Assembly: GCF_025642155.1 (NCBI RefSeq)
Contig: NZ_CP106798.1
Location: 62,001-126,000, forward strand
Direction of reading: 5' to 3'
Origin: Streptomyces sp. HUAS 15-9
Lineage (GTDB): Bacteria; Actinomycetota; Actinomycetes; Streptomycetales; Streptomycetaceae
Length of the DNA stretch: 64,000 nucleotides
Part shown: positions 45,701 through 56,070 of the stretch, one piece after another
How positions within the stretch are numbered: position 1 is the first letter of the stretch
Layout of the letters: every line of letters begins with the position of its first letter
Position numbers and translations under genes: made by a program
Notes under the pieces: model-generated
Seen by the model: only the letters and a program-made list of their open reading frames with translations
Database searches by the model: none
What the model was told of the DNA's origin: nothing

Positions 45701-47065
45701 AGCCAGTGCGGGGACGCCTACTTCGTTCTGCGGAGGCTGCTCGAAGAGACGGAAATTCCCCAGGAGGCGGCAGTACGCGCCGCGCAGCACACCATGAAGT
45801 GGCTGACCACGGGGCGTCACGGCACGCAGGAGACCGCCAAGTCGGTACTCGGTCCACTGATCAAGCGCCGCGGGCTGCCAGAGGCTGACGAGCACTGTGC
45901 GGCCGGGGTCCGCTGGCTCGACTCCCCCGCCAATCTGAGCGGGGACGACGCGTCCTTCGTCCTCCAACCGTTACTGGCTCACCCGAGACTCGGCCCCCAC
46001 CGCGAGCCCGCTGCCCGGCATGCTCTCACCTGGCTCAAGGACCACAGCGAATCGCCGAACATCTCATACGTGCTCCAGCACCTTCTACCCCTCGACGCCC
46101 GTATCGGCCTCCCCGACCACAGCCCTCCCGCCGACGGCGAGGTGACCGATGCCGTCGGCTTCGCGCTCGCCTGGCTCACCACGGGCACGCGCGGCACTTC
46201 TCCTGAGGCACGCTTCGTACTGGCGCCTCTGCTGAAGCACCGGCAGGTCGGAGCAGGCGCCGCGCCGCTCGCCCTCGCGTGGCTCGCAGAAGACGACAAC
46301 GGCACGAGCAACACGGCGTCGTTCGTCCTGGAAGCCCTGCTGATCTGCCGCGATCTGGCCGAAGCACCCCGAACCGACACCCTCCACTTCGCCCTCGACT
46401 GGCTGGAGACACACCACACGGCCAAGAACGCACAGCGAATACTGAAACACCTGCCCGGCTGCCGAGTGTCCGACCGGGAGCTTCGTCAGCGTGCCGTGGA
46501 GCGGGTACTGGAGTGTGTGGGCCACGGCCATATGGGGCTCACGGGGAGGCTCCCGGCCCTGTGCCGACTGGGGTTGGTGCCGCTCCCGTACGAGACAAGA
46601 ACCACCCTCGTGGACCTCGCGCTCGAAAAGGCTTGCAGCGGACAGCCGATGAGTTCGAAGGCGAACAAGGTGCTGCGCGCTCTTCTGGCTCGGACGGACC
46701 TCGACCCTGAGCAGGCCGGCGCCGTCACAGCGCGGGCACGGGTGTGGCTCGACGAGCAAGAATCGCCCTCGCCGTTCACCGGAGCCATTCTTGGGCCGCT
46801 CCTGGACCCACGCCTTCCCGCTTCCCGGCAGACCGAGCGGGGGGCAGTCGTGGGCAGGGCACTCGCCTGGCTGGAGACATACGCCGGCTGCCGCTACGCC
46901 GGGCACGTTCTGGCAGCGCTGCTCGAAGGGCCCGGCCTGACGCAGCCGCAGACGGAAGACTGCCTCACGAAGGCGGCCGACTGGCTGAGCAGGCCGGAGA
47001 ACACTGACATAGCCATGGGCGACGAACACGCCGCTCGCCTGGCGGAGCTTCTCGGACGCCGGTAG
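42716..47065 (+). CDS. Trypsin-like protease-STAND NTPase with helical repeats
   Basis: The 1449-aa protein has three parts. A trypsin-like protease domain (about 15-240) has a plausible triad H50 (LTAWHPL), D84 (DIGTDVAVL) and S215 (GMSGAAVF). A P-loop NTPase follows, with Walker A VGAAGTGKT at about 344-352 and Walker B VLLVLDYLD near 400. From about residue 740 onward come many helical repeats of about 37 residues with W-L and FVL-x-x-LL signatures. This suggests a sensor array that releases a protease when NTPase oligomerisation occurs, as proposed for STAND conflict systems. TTA codons occur at 45125 and 45971. Confidence 0.85.
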   Translation: MANAEAAGRKGARWDDSCRIAEVIVSRSEGRGRRASGYLVADGRVLTAWHPLAGASRVRVRFNADRQDEAVYEASVGWSDIGTDVAVLVFDPPAFDHSSALDQSAPSPGHVPSAQRPAPPTAPASFGCVGEGAAQVECMAFGFPLFKLREGVYRDLEAAEATCVPLSNRREGTLDLKIVRAPSPDDDPRRATRRTSADGSDGTDDGPYEPWAGMSGAAVFSRGRIIGVAIKHYASDGPALTAARIDSLQDRVPADELHRLEQLLGCGSLRGGALTDVGLPAFPRGIRTHRQTLARNSTRDKYLTGDQIPFVSPREGHEADPERLLTRLAAASAPGSRSLGVVLVGAAGTGKTRTCFEVAARADRQGWTVLHLAPKKPITAEELTGVVVRELHARNRDVLLVLDYLDGYEHLDLSDFADEVREERTSSARLACIASLRPGAVQRAAAIGRLRLLDQVEVSQEGEHQKAVATRILESVAKEAVGAYGTAALTAVCGHRPVLTLLIARAIESRVRDEAQDVLDLSGLRNLEDLSYWLRVRTGEDLGDSQTRLLASAVAATSCPQERMPVETAVGAFLDLHQDRGFTAGGIGVVGHLRKLGWLICSEGDVLDVIHDFVADELLQQALQPRAGQLEADAATRMFSAFLSSTHTLRLAADTVRRWSADLEPAVRDDVRQVCEQWLADEHGPAERLAAEDDLEETGRTLLTLLSGPPWQSGVVASWDSLVRPWLKRSEAEAPHLVRTLFTNAIRNTSDAVPAHLASAALEWQADNRHQPLETRPVLEALLRAPGVSAEHLDKAAEEAVEWLRQPVMMGGLPLASALLTRIDLPEDRIEQAVDRALSVVRRRLSASATAHVLRALLSKNLQGDRTGKALKLAFDWLRLHPDADTASFVLPELLKRDDLDEVQTRGVIDRSINWLASQGTSPLASFVLRNLLEHPALRGKPAETVVDLACTWLAERGTEHNATFVLDPLLSRVPADPDGKYDAVGLALTWLEEHSQCGDAYFVLRRLLEETEIPQEAAVRAAQHTMKWLTTGRHGTQETAKSVLGPLIKRRGLPEADEHCAAGVRWLDSPANLSGDDASFVLQPLLAHPRLGPHREPAARHALTWLKDHSESPNISYVLQHLLPLDARIGLPDHSPPADGEVTDAVGFALAWLTTGTRGTSPEARFVLAPLLKHRQVGAGAAPLALAWLAEDDNGTSNTASFVLEALLICRDLAEAPRTDTLHFALDWLETHHTAKNAQRILKHLPGCRVSDRELRQRAVERVLECVGHGHMGLTGRLPALCRLGLVPLPYETRTTLVDLALEKACSGQPMSSKANKVLRALLARTDLDPEQAGAVTARARVWLDEQESPSPFTGAILGPLLDPRLPASRQTERGAVVGRALAWLETYAGCRYAGHVLAALLEGPGLTQPQTEDCLTKAADWLSRPENTDIAMGDEHAARLAELLGRR

Positions 47066-47139
47066 CGGGCCAGGGGCTCGCAGCCGTGTCGATTGCCGAC
47101 GTGGATTGTCTTGGCCAGGTCCGCAGCGTCCTCACCGGG

Positions 47140-47330
47140 CCAGGGTAGTAATTGCCGTGCCGGAGACGAGGCCGAAGGTCCGTCCCGGTCCCGGAAGGGC
47201 GAGCACGAGCGCGAGGAGGGCGGCTGAGTCGCCGGGCGCTGCGGCCGCGATGATGCCGGAGGTGGCGGCGATCTTCATGCGGTCGTGGCGGTCGACGAGC
47301 CGACCGGTCAGCGGGGGCGGCAGGGCCTGC
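47140..47330 (-). pseudogene. MFS transporter fragment
   Basis: The minus strand encodes LTGRLVDRHDRMKIAATSGI, the loop 2-3 motif of major facilitator proteins, and a following hydrophobic helix ALLALVLALPGPGRTFGLVSG. Nothing before or after continues it. It fills the gap between the trypsin-STAND gene and the acyl-CoA ligase gene. Confidence 0.5.
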
Positions 47331-47440
47331 GGCCGCAGTAGTTCGAGCCGGAAGCCAGGAGCCGGCCGGCGCCCCGGTCTCTGTCGTGCTCCGTTCGGTA
47401 TGCGCCTTCAGCGTCCAACCCTCGCCCGGTCCGGTGGTGT

Positions 47441-49333
47441 TCAGGCTTCCTGCGTGCCTGCGTACATGGCTGTGATCAGTTCTGCATAGGTGCGCTCGAC
47501 GACCGGTCTTTTGATTTTCAGGCTGGGGGTGAGTTCGCCGTGCTCGACGTCGAGATCGCGAGGGAGCAGTGTGAATTCCTTGATGGTCTGCCAGCGTTGG
47601 AGGTCGTTGTTGACACGCTGTACATAGGTCTCGATCAGCTGCCGGACTTCTTCGGTGGCGACGACTTCGGCGTAGGTTCTGTCGCCGATACCGTGTTCGG
47701 CGGCCCAGGACATGATCGCGGCTTCGTCCAGTGCGATCAGCGCGGTGCAGTAGTTCCGGCTGCTTCCGATCAGCAGGATATTGCTGGCGAAGGGGCACGC
47801 GGCCCTGAACTTCCCCTCGACCTCGCTGGGTGCGACGTACTTGCCGTTGGACGTCTTGAACGTGTCCTTCTTGCGGTCGGTGATGCGCAGAAAGCCGTCC
47901 GTGTCGACTTCGCCGATGTCGCCGGTGCGAAGCCAGCCGTCATCGGTCAGCGCCTCGGCGCTCGCGTCGGGGAGGTTGTGATAGCCGCGCATGACGCCGG
48001 GGCCGCGCAGGAGGATCTCGCCGTCCTGGTCGATCCGGACCTCGAAGCCCGGGAGAGCGACGCCGACCGTGCCTGTCCGCAGGTCGTGCGCACGGTTGAC
48101 GATGACGCCCCCTGAGGTCTCGGTCATGCCGTAGCCTTCCAGGATGCGTACGCCGACTCCGGCGAAGAAGTAGCCGAGTTCGGGAGCCAGGGGGGCGCTG
48201 CCGGAGATCGCGTGGCGCAGTCGGCCGCCGAAGGCGGCACGGATCTTGGCGTAGACGAGCTTGTCGGCAAGGGTGTGCTGGAGCTTCAGGCTCCAGGGCG
48301 CGCTCTCCTTGCCCGTGGCGATCCTGGCGGCTTCGGTGGTCCGTGCGTACGCGCGGGCGACGGAGGCCGCCCACCGGAAGACCCGGTGCTTGACGGTGCC
48401 ATCGGCTCTGGCCTTGGCCGCTATGCCGTTGTAGACCTTCTCGAAGATCCGGGGCACGGCGGCCATGGCGGTCGGCCGGATGACCTGAAGGTTGTGCCCG
48501 ATCCGGTCCACGCGGCCGTCGACGGCCAGCACATGGCCGGTGTGGATCTGTCCGGAGATCAGGGCCTTGCCGAAGACGTGTGCCAGGGGCAGCCACAGGA
48601 ACTGGACGTCGTCCGCATGGATCAGCTCGCTCCCGGCCTGGGCGACGCCCTGGTAGGCCAGGCCGTCGTGCGTCAGGAACACCCCCTTGGGACGCCCGGT
48701 GGTTCCGGAGGTATAGATCAGCGTGGCCAGTTGCCGACCGTCGATGGTGCCGACGGCGTTGTCGACCGCGTCCGGGTGCCCCTTCAGGTGCGTGGTGCCA
48801 TGGTGTTCCAGCTCGGCAAGGGTGAGGATGTTCAGCCCTTCGGCGGAGACGGGGCCGGCGGGTGCGTCGAAGAGGATGACGTGCTTCAGTCGGGGCAGCT
48901 GGTCCTTGGTGGCGATGATCTTCGTGAGTTGTCGCTCGTTCTCGGCGAACAGGGCGCGGCTGCCGGAGTCCGCCAGGATGTACGCCGTCTCGTCGGCGTT
49001 GGTGCTGGGGTAGACCGTGGTGGTGGCCGCGCCCGCGCACATGGTGCCGAGATCGGCGATGATCCACTCCATGCGCGTCTCGGAAGCGATGCCGACGCGG
49101 TCGGCCGCGCGGATGTCGAGGGTCACCAGGCCCGCGGCGACCGCCTTGACCCGCTGCGCGGTCTGTGTCCAGGTGAGCGAGCGCCACTGCTCTGCTCCGG
49201 GCTCGCCGTCGAGGTCGTCGGCGGGCGCGGGGTAGCGGTACGCCTCACGGTCGGGGGTGGCTTTGACTCTGCTGAGGAACAGGTGGGCCACGGAGGGGGG
49301 ACGCTGCTCGATCGGGGCGGGCACGGAACGCAA
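47441..49333 (-). CDS. Long-chain fatty-acid--CoA ligase (AMP-forming)
   Basis: The 630-aa enzyme activates fatty acids with ATP and CoA. Adenylation motifs are LIYTSGTTGRPKGV (A3), GYGMTETSGG (A5), WLRTGDIGEVD (A7) and KTSNGKYVAPSEVE (A10-like lysine). Length and the N-terminal AHLFLSRVKATPDREAY agree with the FadD15-type long-chain group. A TTG start at 49333 follows GGAGGT by 4 nt. It lies upstream of nothing in its operon but near fadB, consistent with a fatty-acid oxidation cluster. Confidence 0.93.
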   Translation of the reverse strand: MRSVPAPIEQRPPSVAHLFLSRVKATPDREAYRYPAPADDLDGEPGAEQWRSLTWTQTAQRVKAVAAGLVTLDIRAADRVGIASETRMEWIIADLGTMCAGAATTTVYPSTNADETAYILADSGSRALFAENERQLTKIIATKDQLPRLKHVILFDAPAGPVSAEGLNILTLAELEHHGTTHLKGHPDAVDNAVGTIDGRQLATLIYTSGTTGRPKGVFLTHDGLAYQGVAQAGSELIHADDVQFLWLPLAHVFGKALISGQIHTGHVLAVDGRVDRIGHNLQVIRPTAMAAVPRIFEKVYNGIAAKARADGTVKHRVFRWAASVARAYARTTEAARIATGKESAPWSLKLQHTLADKLVYAKIRAAFGGRLRHAISGSAPLAPELGYFFAGVGVRILEGYGMTETSGGVIVNRAHDLRTGTVGVALPGFEVRIDQDGEILLRGPGVMRGYHNLPDASAEALTDDGWLRTGDIGEVDTDGFLRITDRKKDTFKTSNGKYVAPSEVEGKFRAACPFASNILLIGSSRNYCTALIALDEAAIMSWAAEHGIGDRTYAEVVATEEVRQLIETYVQRVNNDLQRWQTIKEFTLLPRDLDVEHGELTPSLKIKRPVVERTYAELITAMYAGTQEA

Positions 49334-49548
49334 GACGACCTCCGGGAATGGATGTTCGCGGGTGGAGAGGCGATGGCGCGGGAAGTTCTGCGTGTTGCTT
49401 CAGGCGGGGAGGGTGCGCCGGCCCGGGGTGTGGAACTGTGTGGAGCGGGCTCGGGGAGGACCGGCGATACAGCGGCCGGACGAGGGGTTCTCCGGCGCTC
49501 GGTGGCCGGGTGGGGCCGCGGGCTCGGGTGAGACCGCGGCCGGCCCGG

Positions 49549-51720
49549 TCAGTCGCGGAAGGTGCGGCCTTCCTCGGCCGTCCGCTCGAGCAGCGCCGGT
49601 GGGGTGAAGCGCTCGCCGTAGGTGACGGCCAGTTCCCGGGCGCGGGCCACGAAGCCGGGCAGCCCGCCGTCGTAGCCATTGATGTACTGGAGGACGCCGC
49701 CGGTCCAGGCCGGGAAGCCGATGCCCATGATGGAGCCGATGTTGGCGTCGGCGACCGAGGTCAGGACGCCTTCCTCCAGGAGGCGGACGGTGTCCAGGGC
49801 CTCCACGAAGAGCATCCGCTCCTGCATGTCGCGGAACGGGATCTCGTACTCGGGCTTGGTGAAGTGCTCGCGCAGGCCCGGCCAGAGCTTGCCGCGCTTG
49901 CCGTACTCGTCGTACTCGTAGAAGCCCGCGCCGCCGCTGCGTCCCGGGCGGCCGAACTCGTCGACCATGCGGTCGACGACTTCGGCCGCGGGGTGGGCGG
50001 TCCAGGTACCGCCGGCCTCCTGAACCGCCTGCCTCGTCTCGTTGCGGATCTTCCGCGGGAGGATGAGCGTCAGCTCGTCCATGAGGGAGAGGACCTTGGC
50101 CGGGTAGCCGGCCTGGGCGGCGGCCTGCTCGATCGAGGCGGGCTCGATGCCCTCGCCGACCATGGCCACGCCCTCGCTGATGAAGTGGCCGATCACCCGG
50201 GAGGTGAAGAAGCCACGCGAGTCATTGACGACGATCGGGGTCTTGTTGATCTGCCGGACCAGGTCGAAGGCGCGGGCCAGGGCCTCGTCGCCGGTGCGCT
50301 CGCCCTTGATGATCTCGACCAGCGGCATCTTGTCGACGGGAGAGAAGAAGTGCAGCCCGATGAAGTCGTCCTGGCGCTCCACGCCTTCGGCGAGGGCGGT
50401 GATCGGCAGGGTGGAGGTGTTGGAGCAGAGCAGGGCGTCCGGCTCGACGATGTGCTGGATCTCCTGGAACACCTTGTGCTTGAGCGAGGTGTCCTCGAAG
50501 ACCGCTTCGATGACCGCGTCGCAGCCGGCGAGGGCCTGCGGGTCGCAGGTGGGGGTGATGCGGGCGAGGAGGGCGTCGGCCTTCTCCTGGGTGGTACGGC
50601 CTGTGGCGACGGCCTTGGCACAGAGCTTCTCCGAATAGCCCTTGCCCTTGGCGGCCGCCTCGTCGGTGACGTCCTTGAGGACGACCTCGATGCCGGCGTG
50701 GGCGCAGGAGTAGGCGATCCCGGCGCCCATCATCCCGGCGCCGAGGACGGCGACCTTGGTCACCTTGCGGGGCTCGATGCCGCGGGGCCGGTTGGCGCCC
50801 GAGTTGACGGCCTGGAGGTCGAAGAAGAACGCCTGGATCATGTTCTTCGCCGTCTGACCGGTGACCAGCTCGGTGAAGTACCGGGACTCGATCGTCAGCG
50901 CGGTCTCGAAGTCGACCTGGGAGCCCTCGACGGCGGTGGCCATGATGTTGCGCGGGGCCGGATACGGGGCGCCGTTGAGCTGCTTGCGCAGGTTCGCGGG
51001 GAAGGCCGGCAGGTTGGCGGCGAACCTGGGGTTCGCGGGAGTACCGCCGGGGATCTTGTAGCCGGGCAGGTCCCAGGGCTGCTTCGACTCCGGGTTCGCG
51101 TCGATGAAGGCGATGGCCTTCGCCATCATCTCCTCGGACGTGGCGGCGAGTTCGTGCACGAGGCCGTTCTCCACGGCGCGCTTCGGGTTGTACTGGGTGC
51201 CCTGAAGCAGAACCTTGAGCAGGGCGTCGGAGACGCCCATGAGCCGAACGGCACGGACGATGCCGCCACCGCCGGGCAGCAGGCCGAGGGTGACCTCGGG
51301 CAGGCCGATCCTGGAGCCGGGGGTGTCGAGGGCGATCCGGTGGTGGCAGGCGAGCGCGATCTCGTAACCGCCGCCCAGCGCGGCGCCGTTGATCGCAGCG
51401 ACGACCGGCTTGCCGAGGGTCTCTATGCGGCGCAGTGCCCGCTTGATCCGCATGGTGGTGTCGAAGGCGGTCTGGCCCTCATCGGGCCGCAGCCCGATCA
51501 TGACGTTGAGGTCGCCGCCGGCGAAGAACGTCTTCTTCGCGGAGGTGATGATGATGCCGCGGACGGAGTCCTTCTCGGCCTCCAGGCGGTCGGCGACGGC
51601 GGCGATCGAGGTGTTGAACGCCTGGTTCATGGTGTTGGCGGACTGGTTGGGGTCGTCGAGGACGAGGGTGACCACACCGGTCTCGTCCTGCTCCCAGCGG
51701 ATGGTGCTGGACTCGCTCAT
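49549..51720 (-). CDS. fadB: FadB-type enoyl-CoA hydratase / 3-hydroxyacyl-CoA dehydrogenase
   Basis: The 723-aa multifunctional enzyme performs hydration and oxidation of enoyl-CoA in beta-oxidation. The N-terminal crotonase domain has the oxyanion segments TFFAGGDLN and NGAALGGGYEIAL. The dehydrogenase domain starts at about residue 330 with the NAD site VAVLGAGMMGAGIAY and has the HFFSPVDKMPLVEII signature. GGAG lies 8 nt before the ATG. Its usual partner, the thiolase FadA, lies 37 bp upstream in the operon but is truncated. Confidence 0.95.
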   Translation of the reverse strand: MSESSTIRWEQDETGVVTLVLDDPNQSANTMNQAFNTSIAAVADRLEAEKDSVRGIIITSAKKTFFAGGDLNVMIGLRPDEGQTAFDTTMRIKRALRRIETLGKPVVAAINGAALGGGYEIALACHHRIALDTPGSRIGLPEVTLGLLPGGGGIVRAVRLMGVSDALLKVLLQGTQYNPKRAVENGLVHELAATSEEMMAKAIAFIDANPESKQPWDLPGYKIPGGTPANPRFAANLPAFPANLRKQLNGAPYPAPRNIMATAVEGSQVDFETALTIESRYFTELVTGQTAKNMIQAFFFDLQAVNSGANRPRGIEPRKVTKVAVLGAGMMGAGIAYSCAHAGIEVVLKDVTDEAAAKGKGYSEKLCAKAVATGRTTQEKADALLARITPTCDPQALAGCDAVIEAVFEDTSLKHKVFQEIQHIVEPDALLCSNTSTLPITALAEGVERQDDFIGLHFFSPVDKMPLVEIIKGERTGDEALARAFDLVRQINKTPIVVNDSRGFFTSRVIGHFISEGVAMVGEGIEPASIEQAAAQAGYPAKVLSLMDELTLILPRKIRNETRQAVQEAGGTWTAHPAAEVVDRMVDEFGRPGRSGGAGFYEYDEYGKRGKLWPGLREHFTKPEYEIPFRDMQERMLFVEALDTVRLLEEGVLTSVADANIGSIMGIGFPAWTGGVLQYINGYDGGLPGFVARARELAVTYGERFTPPALLERTAEEGRTFRD

Positions 51721-51757
51721 CAGGGGGTGCTCCGTAACGGGGGGCGGACGGTGGAGG

Positions 51758-53148
<1,391 letters not shown>

Positions 53149-53256
53149 ACCGTGTGCGCGCCCCATGGCGCTCAGCCGTCTCGCTTCGACCGAACCTTGC
53201 GGCACAGCCATTGCCGCCTGTCGGCATGAACGCCTTGCCTCGGCCGCCTACCTGCG

Positions 53257-53940
53257 TCAGCTGGACGCCGTACCTGCTGACGCACGGGCTCGAGCGGCCC
53301 ACCCCTCGTCCGGCGCGCCCCGCAATCCGATGGCAGACGCCCACAGCCGCGACAGGTGATCGACGACGGTGTCCTCGTCGAAGGGGTCTTCCACGGAGGA
53401 CCGTGCGTGGGCGACCTGCTCGACCATCGACCCCAGCGCCAGGGCCGTCAGCCGCGCGTCCAGGTCCGGATTCGCCAGCCCCGCGTCCTGCAGTCGCCTC
53501 AGGCCCTTGGTGGCACGGCTGACGTAGAACTCCCGGATCTCGAGGACGATCTGCCGCAGGGCCTCGTCCGCGGCCGCGCCCTGATCCACGAGCCGCAGCA
53601 CCTTCGACGCCTTGTCCCAGGCGCGGAGGTAGAGGCGGTTCGACTCCACGAGCTTCGCGTACGGGTCGTCCCCGACGTCCGGTGACACCAGACTCGAAGC
53701 CAACATCTCACCCGCGACCGATCGGACGACATGGTGCAGCAGATCGTCCCGGGACTCGAAGTACGTATAGAACGTCCCGTACGAGACGCCTGCCGCCTGC
53801 GCCACCGCTTCAGGACTGAAAGCGGACCAACCCTGCTGCTCCAGGACGTCCCGCCCCGCAAGGATCAGTGCGTCACGGGTGCGCCGACCACGCGTTGTGG
53901 TCGGCGGCGTCGGGGCCGGCTTGGTCCTCTGTCGTCCCAT
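53257..53940 (-). CDS. TetR family transcriptional regulator
   Basis: The 227-aa protein has an N-terminal TetR HTH: ALILAGRDVLEQQGWSAFSPEAVAQAAGVSYGTFYTYFESRDDLL. The C-terminal domain (EEVAHARSSVEDPFDEDTVVDHLSRLW region) resembles the fatty-acid or quinone responsive subgroup. It converges on the enoyl-CoA hydratase gene and is a candidate regulator of the neighbouring acyl-CoA genes, though no operator was located. Confidence 0.88.
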   Translation of the reverse strand: MGRQRTKPAPTPPTTTRGRRTRDALILAGRDVLEQQGWSAFSPEAVAQAAGVSYGTFYTYFESRDDLLHHVVRSVAGEMLASSLVSPDVGDDPYAKLVESNRLYLRAWDKASKVLRLVDQGAAADEALRQIVLEIREFYVSRATKGLRRLQDAGLANPDLDARLTALALGSMVEQVAHARSSVEDPFDEDTVVDHLSRLWASAIGLRGAPDEGWAARARASAGTASS

Positions 53941-54063
53941 GCCCCAATCATCGCATCCCCAGAGGGGCCCCTCGATGCTGCCGGGAAGTCCGGGTGGGCC
54001 ACCACGCCCCGCCTCGGTGGCCTCCGGCGGCGCCACCGTTGCGGGGGTCTGTGCCATGAAGGG

Positions 54064-54695
54064 TCATCCGGCTTCGTCGAGGAGGCGGGCCGGCTCCAGG
54101 ACGGTGATGCGGCCGCGGGCAAGGCGGAGCAGGCCGCGGTCGGCGAACTCGCGCAACACTTTGGTCGTGGTTTCGCGGGAGGTGCCGGCCAGGGCGGCGA
54201 GCTGTTCGTGGGTAAGGCGATCTGGGGGTGGCGCGTGCCCGGCCGAAGCTTGCCCGCAGGGGTGTCGGTGCGGGTGGCGAGGGTGGTCAGGGTGGTGGCG
54301 ATGCGCTGGGGTACGGACTTGAAGACGGTGTCGGAGAGGCGTTGTTCGAGGTCGGCGAGGCGGCGGCCGAGGATCTCGGTGATGCGGGCCGCGATACGCG
54401 CGTCGGACAGCAGGAACTTCTGCACGTCGGCGTGGCTCATCACGCACACGGTGACGTCGTCGAGGGCCTCGGCGAAGTTGTCGTACATGCGCTGGCCGAG
54501 CAGGGCCATCTCGCCGAAGATCGTGCCGGGGCTGATGATCGCGCAGGTCAGAGCGCGGCCGTCGGCGGAGACACGGAAGATGCGGACCCGGCCGCGTTTC
54601 AGGATGAACAGCACCTCGGACGGCTGGGCCGGGGAGTGGAGGATCTCCCCGGCGGTGTAGGTCTTCATGGGGGCCGCGGCGGCGATGGCGTCCAT
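54064..54695 (-). pseudogene. Crp/Fnr family regulator, frameshifted
   Basis: The N-terminal cyclic-nucleotide-binding domain is intact (EILHSPAQPSEVLFILKRGRVRIF, GTIFGEMALLGQRMYDNFAEAL), followed by the dimer helix. The frame changes near 54225, and the winged helix continues in another frame as RLTHEQLAALAGTSRETTTK and GRITVLEP to a stop at 54064. In the first frame translation would run into Pro/Ser-rich nonsense. It is therefore probably inactive. Confidence 0.8.
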
Positions 54696-54778
54696 CTCCT
54701 GCTCCGAGAGGTGTGCGCGACGCTACGGCCGCCGGAGGGGCGGGAACTGTAAGCACGCTCACCGAACCGGCCGTACGT

Positions 54779-55357
54779 TCACCGGCAAGATGCGGCGCGT
54801 CGTTCGGCCTCGGCCTTGACCGAGGCGAGCGAGGCTGCGACCGCGGCCTCCCAGCGGGCGGCCACCGCCGTGCCCCACCACTGGCCGAGCCGCCACAGGT
54901 CGGTGCCCAGCTCGCCCTCGTACACGAGCCGCGTCCTCGTCCCGGTCTCCTCAAGGACGAAGGACTCGGTCACGTGCGGCACCGGGCCGCGCACCAGCCG
55001 GAAGTCGATCCGCTCGGGCCGGGTGAAGCGGACCGTTTCCACTGTCCTCGCTTTCATCCGCCCCGCCCGCGATGGGTGTGTAGTGCTCGGCCAGCACCAG
55101 GTCACTGCCGCGTTCCAGCACGTGCAGCTTCTCGTGCATCGCTCGCGGCGTGCGGCCCGGATACGGCCGGGTCATCACGTCGAACACCGTCTCCCGAGGG
55201 GCGGCGTCAGTGACGGTTTGCGGGCCCAGCGGCCGGGTCCGGCGGCCCACGCCCACATCGACCGGGACAGCACCCGTCACCAGGCCCAGGTAGGCCGCGG
55301 CCGGCGCGCCGCCCACACCGCCGGCCCAGGCCGCCACGCGCAGACCGCGCGCGGCAC
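54779..55357 (-). pseudogene. SRPBCC (polyketide cyclase-like) protein, frameshifted
   Basis: The first part includes TVTDAAPRETVFDVMTRPYPGRTPRAMHEKLHVLERGSDLVLAEHYTPIAGG. At about 55065, within a G-rich run, the frame shifts by one base. The rest continues as KARTVETVRFTRPERIDFRL, VTESFVLEETG and ends in AKAEAERR-like helix. The whole would be a START/SRPBCC protein. The GTG start directly follows the stop of the DUF427 gene. Confidence 0.65.
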
Positions 55358-55663
55358 TCACCGACTCACCCGCGGGGTGACTTCCCCGACCACGACGCCG
55401 TTCCAGAAGGCGACGTGATTCTTGATCTTCCTGGCCAGCGGGCTGGGATGCGGGTAGTACCAGGCCGCGTTCCTGTTGGCCCGTCCACCGGCGGTCACGG
55501 TGTAGTAGCGGGCGAGCCCCTTCCAGAAGCACAGCGACCTGGCCCGGCTCTCGGTGAGGTACTCACGGTGCAGCGACTCGGGCGGGAAGTAATGGTTCCC
55601 CTCCACCACGACGGTCTGCTCAGCCTCCGCAAGCACGGTGCCGTTCCACACAGCCCGCATCAT
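55358..55663 (-). CDS. DUF427 domain protein
   Basis: The 101-aa protein is a complete DUF427 domain: AVWNGTVLAEAEQTVVVEGNHYFPPESL, SLCFWKGLARYYTV and AAWYYPHPSPLARKIKNHVAFWNGVVV. The family has a small beta-barrel (tautomerase-like tudor) fold of unknown function. It is followed without a gap by the SRPBCC gene. Confidence 0.9.
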   Translation of the reverse strand: MMRAVWNGTVLAEAEQTVVVEGNHYFPPESLHREYLTESRARSLCFWKGLARYYTVTAGGRANRNAAWYYPHPSPLARKIKNHVAFWNGVVVGEVTPRVSR

Positions 55664-55743
55664 GACCCGTCGCCTCCGACGCCATCCTCATGGCCCATAC
55701 CGCGACGCTGGAGCGCCGACCACCGACCGGACCGTGATCACGC

Positions 55744-56070
55744 TTACACTCCGCCGCCCGTGTCGGCTGCTGCGCGCAGGGCCTCCTGGAGCCGGCCGAC
55801 CTCGGGCACGCCGGCCATGCCACTGGGGGTGCGGTAGAGCCGGCAGGCCAGCGACGGCGGAGCTCCCGGTTCGGCGAACGGGTCACGGCCGTCGATCAGG
55901 ATCGTCGGCGAACCGGTGAAGCCGGATCGTTCGGCCTCGGCCTGATCGCCGACCACCCGCGTGGTGAAGCTACTGGCGGCCAGGCCGACGGCATCCAGGG
56001 CCTGCCGCAGCCGTTCCTCGGCAAGCTGCTGGTGGGGGCAGTCCGGTACGACCAGAACCTCGATCTGCAT
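55744..56070 (-). CDS. Small thioredoxin-fold protein
   Basis: The 108-aa protein begins MQIEVLVVPDCPHQQLAEER, a thioredoxin-like first strand with a single-cysteine CPH motif, and contains FTGSPTILIDGRDPFAEPG with the cis-proline region and a later cysteine (LACRLY). Similar proteins are annotated as thioredoxin-like or alkylmercury lyase-related. The function is unknown; a redox or metal-binding role is possible. The ATG at 56070 is preferred over an upstream in-frame start. Confidence 0.75.
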   Translation of the reverse strand: MQIEVLVVPDCPHQQLAEERLRQALDAVGLAASSFTTRVVGDQAEAERSGFTGSPTILIDGRDPFAEPGAPPSLACRLYRTPSGMAGVPEVGRLQEALRAAADTGGGV

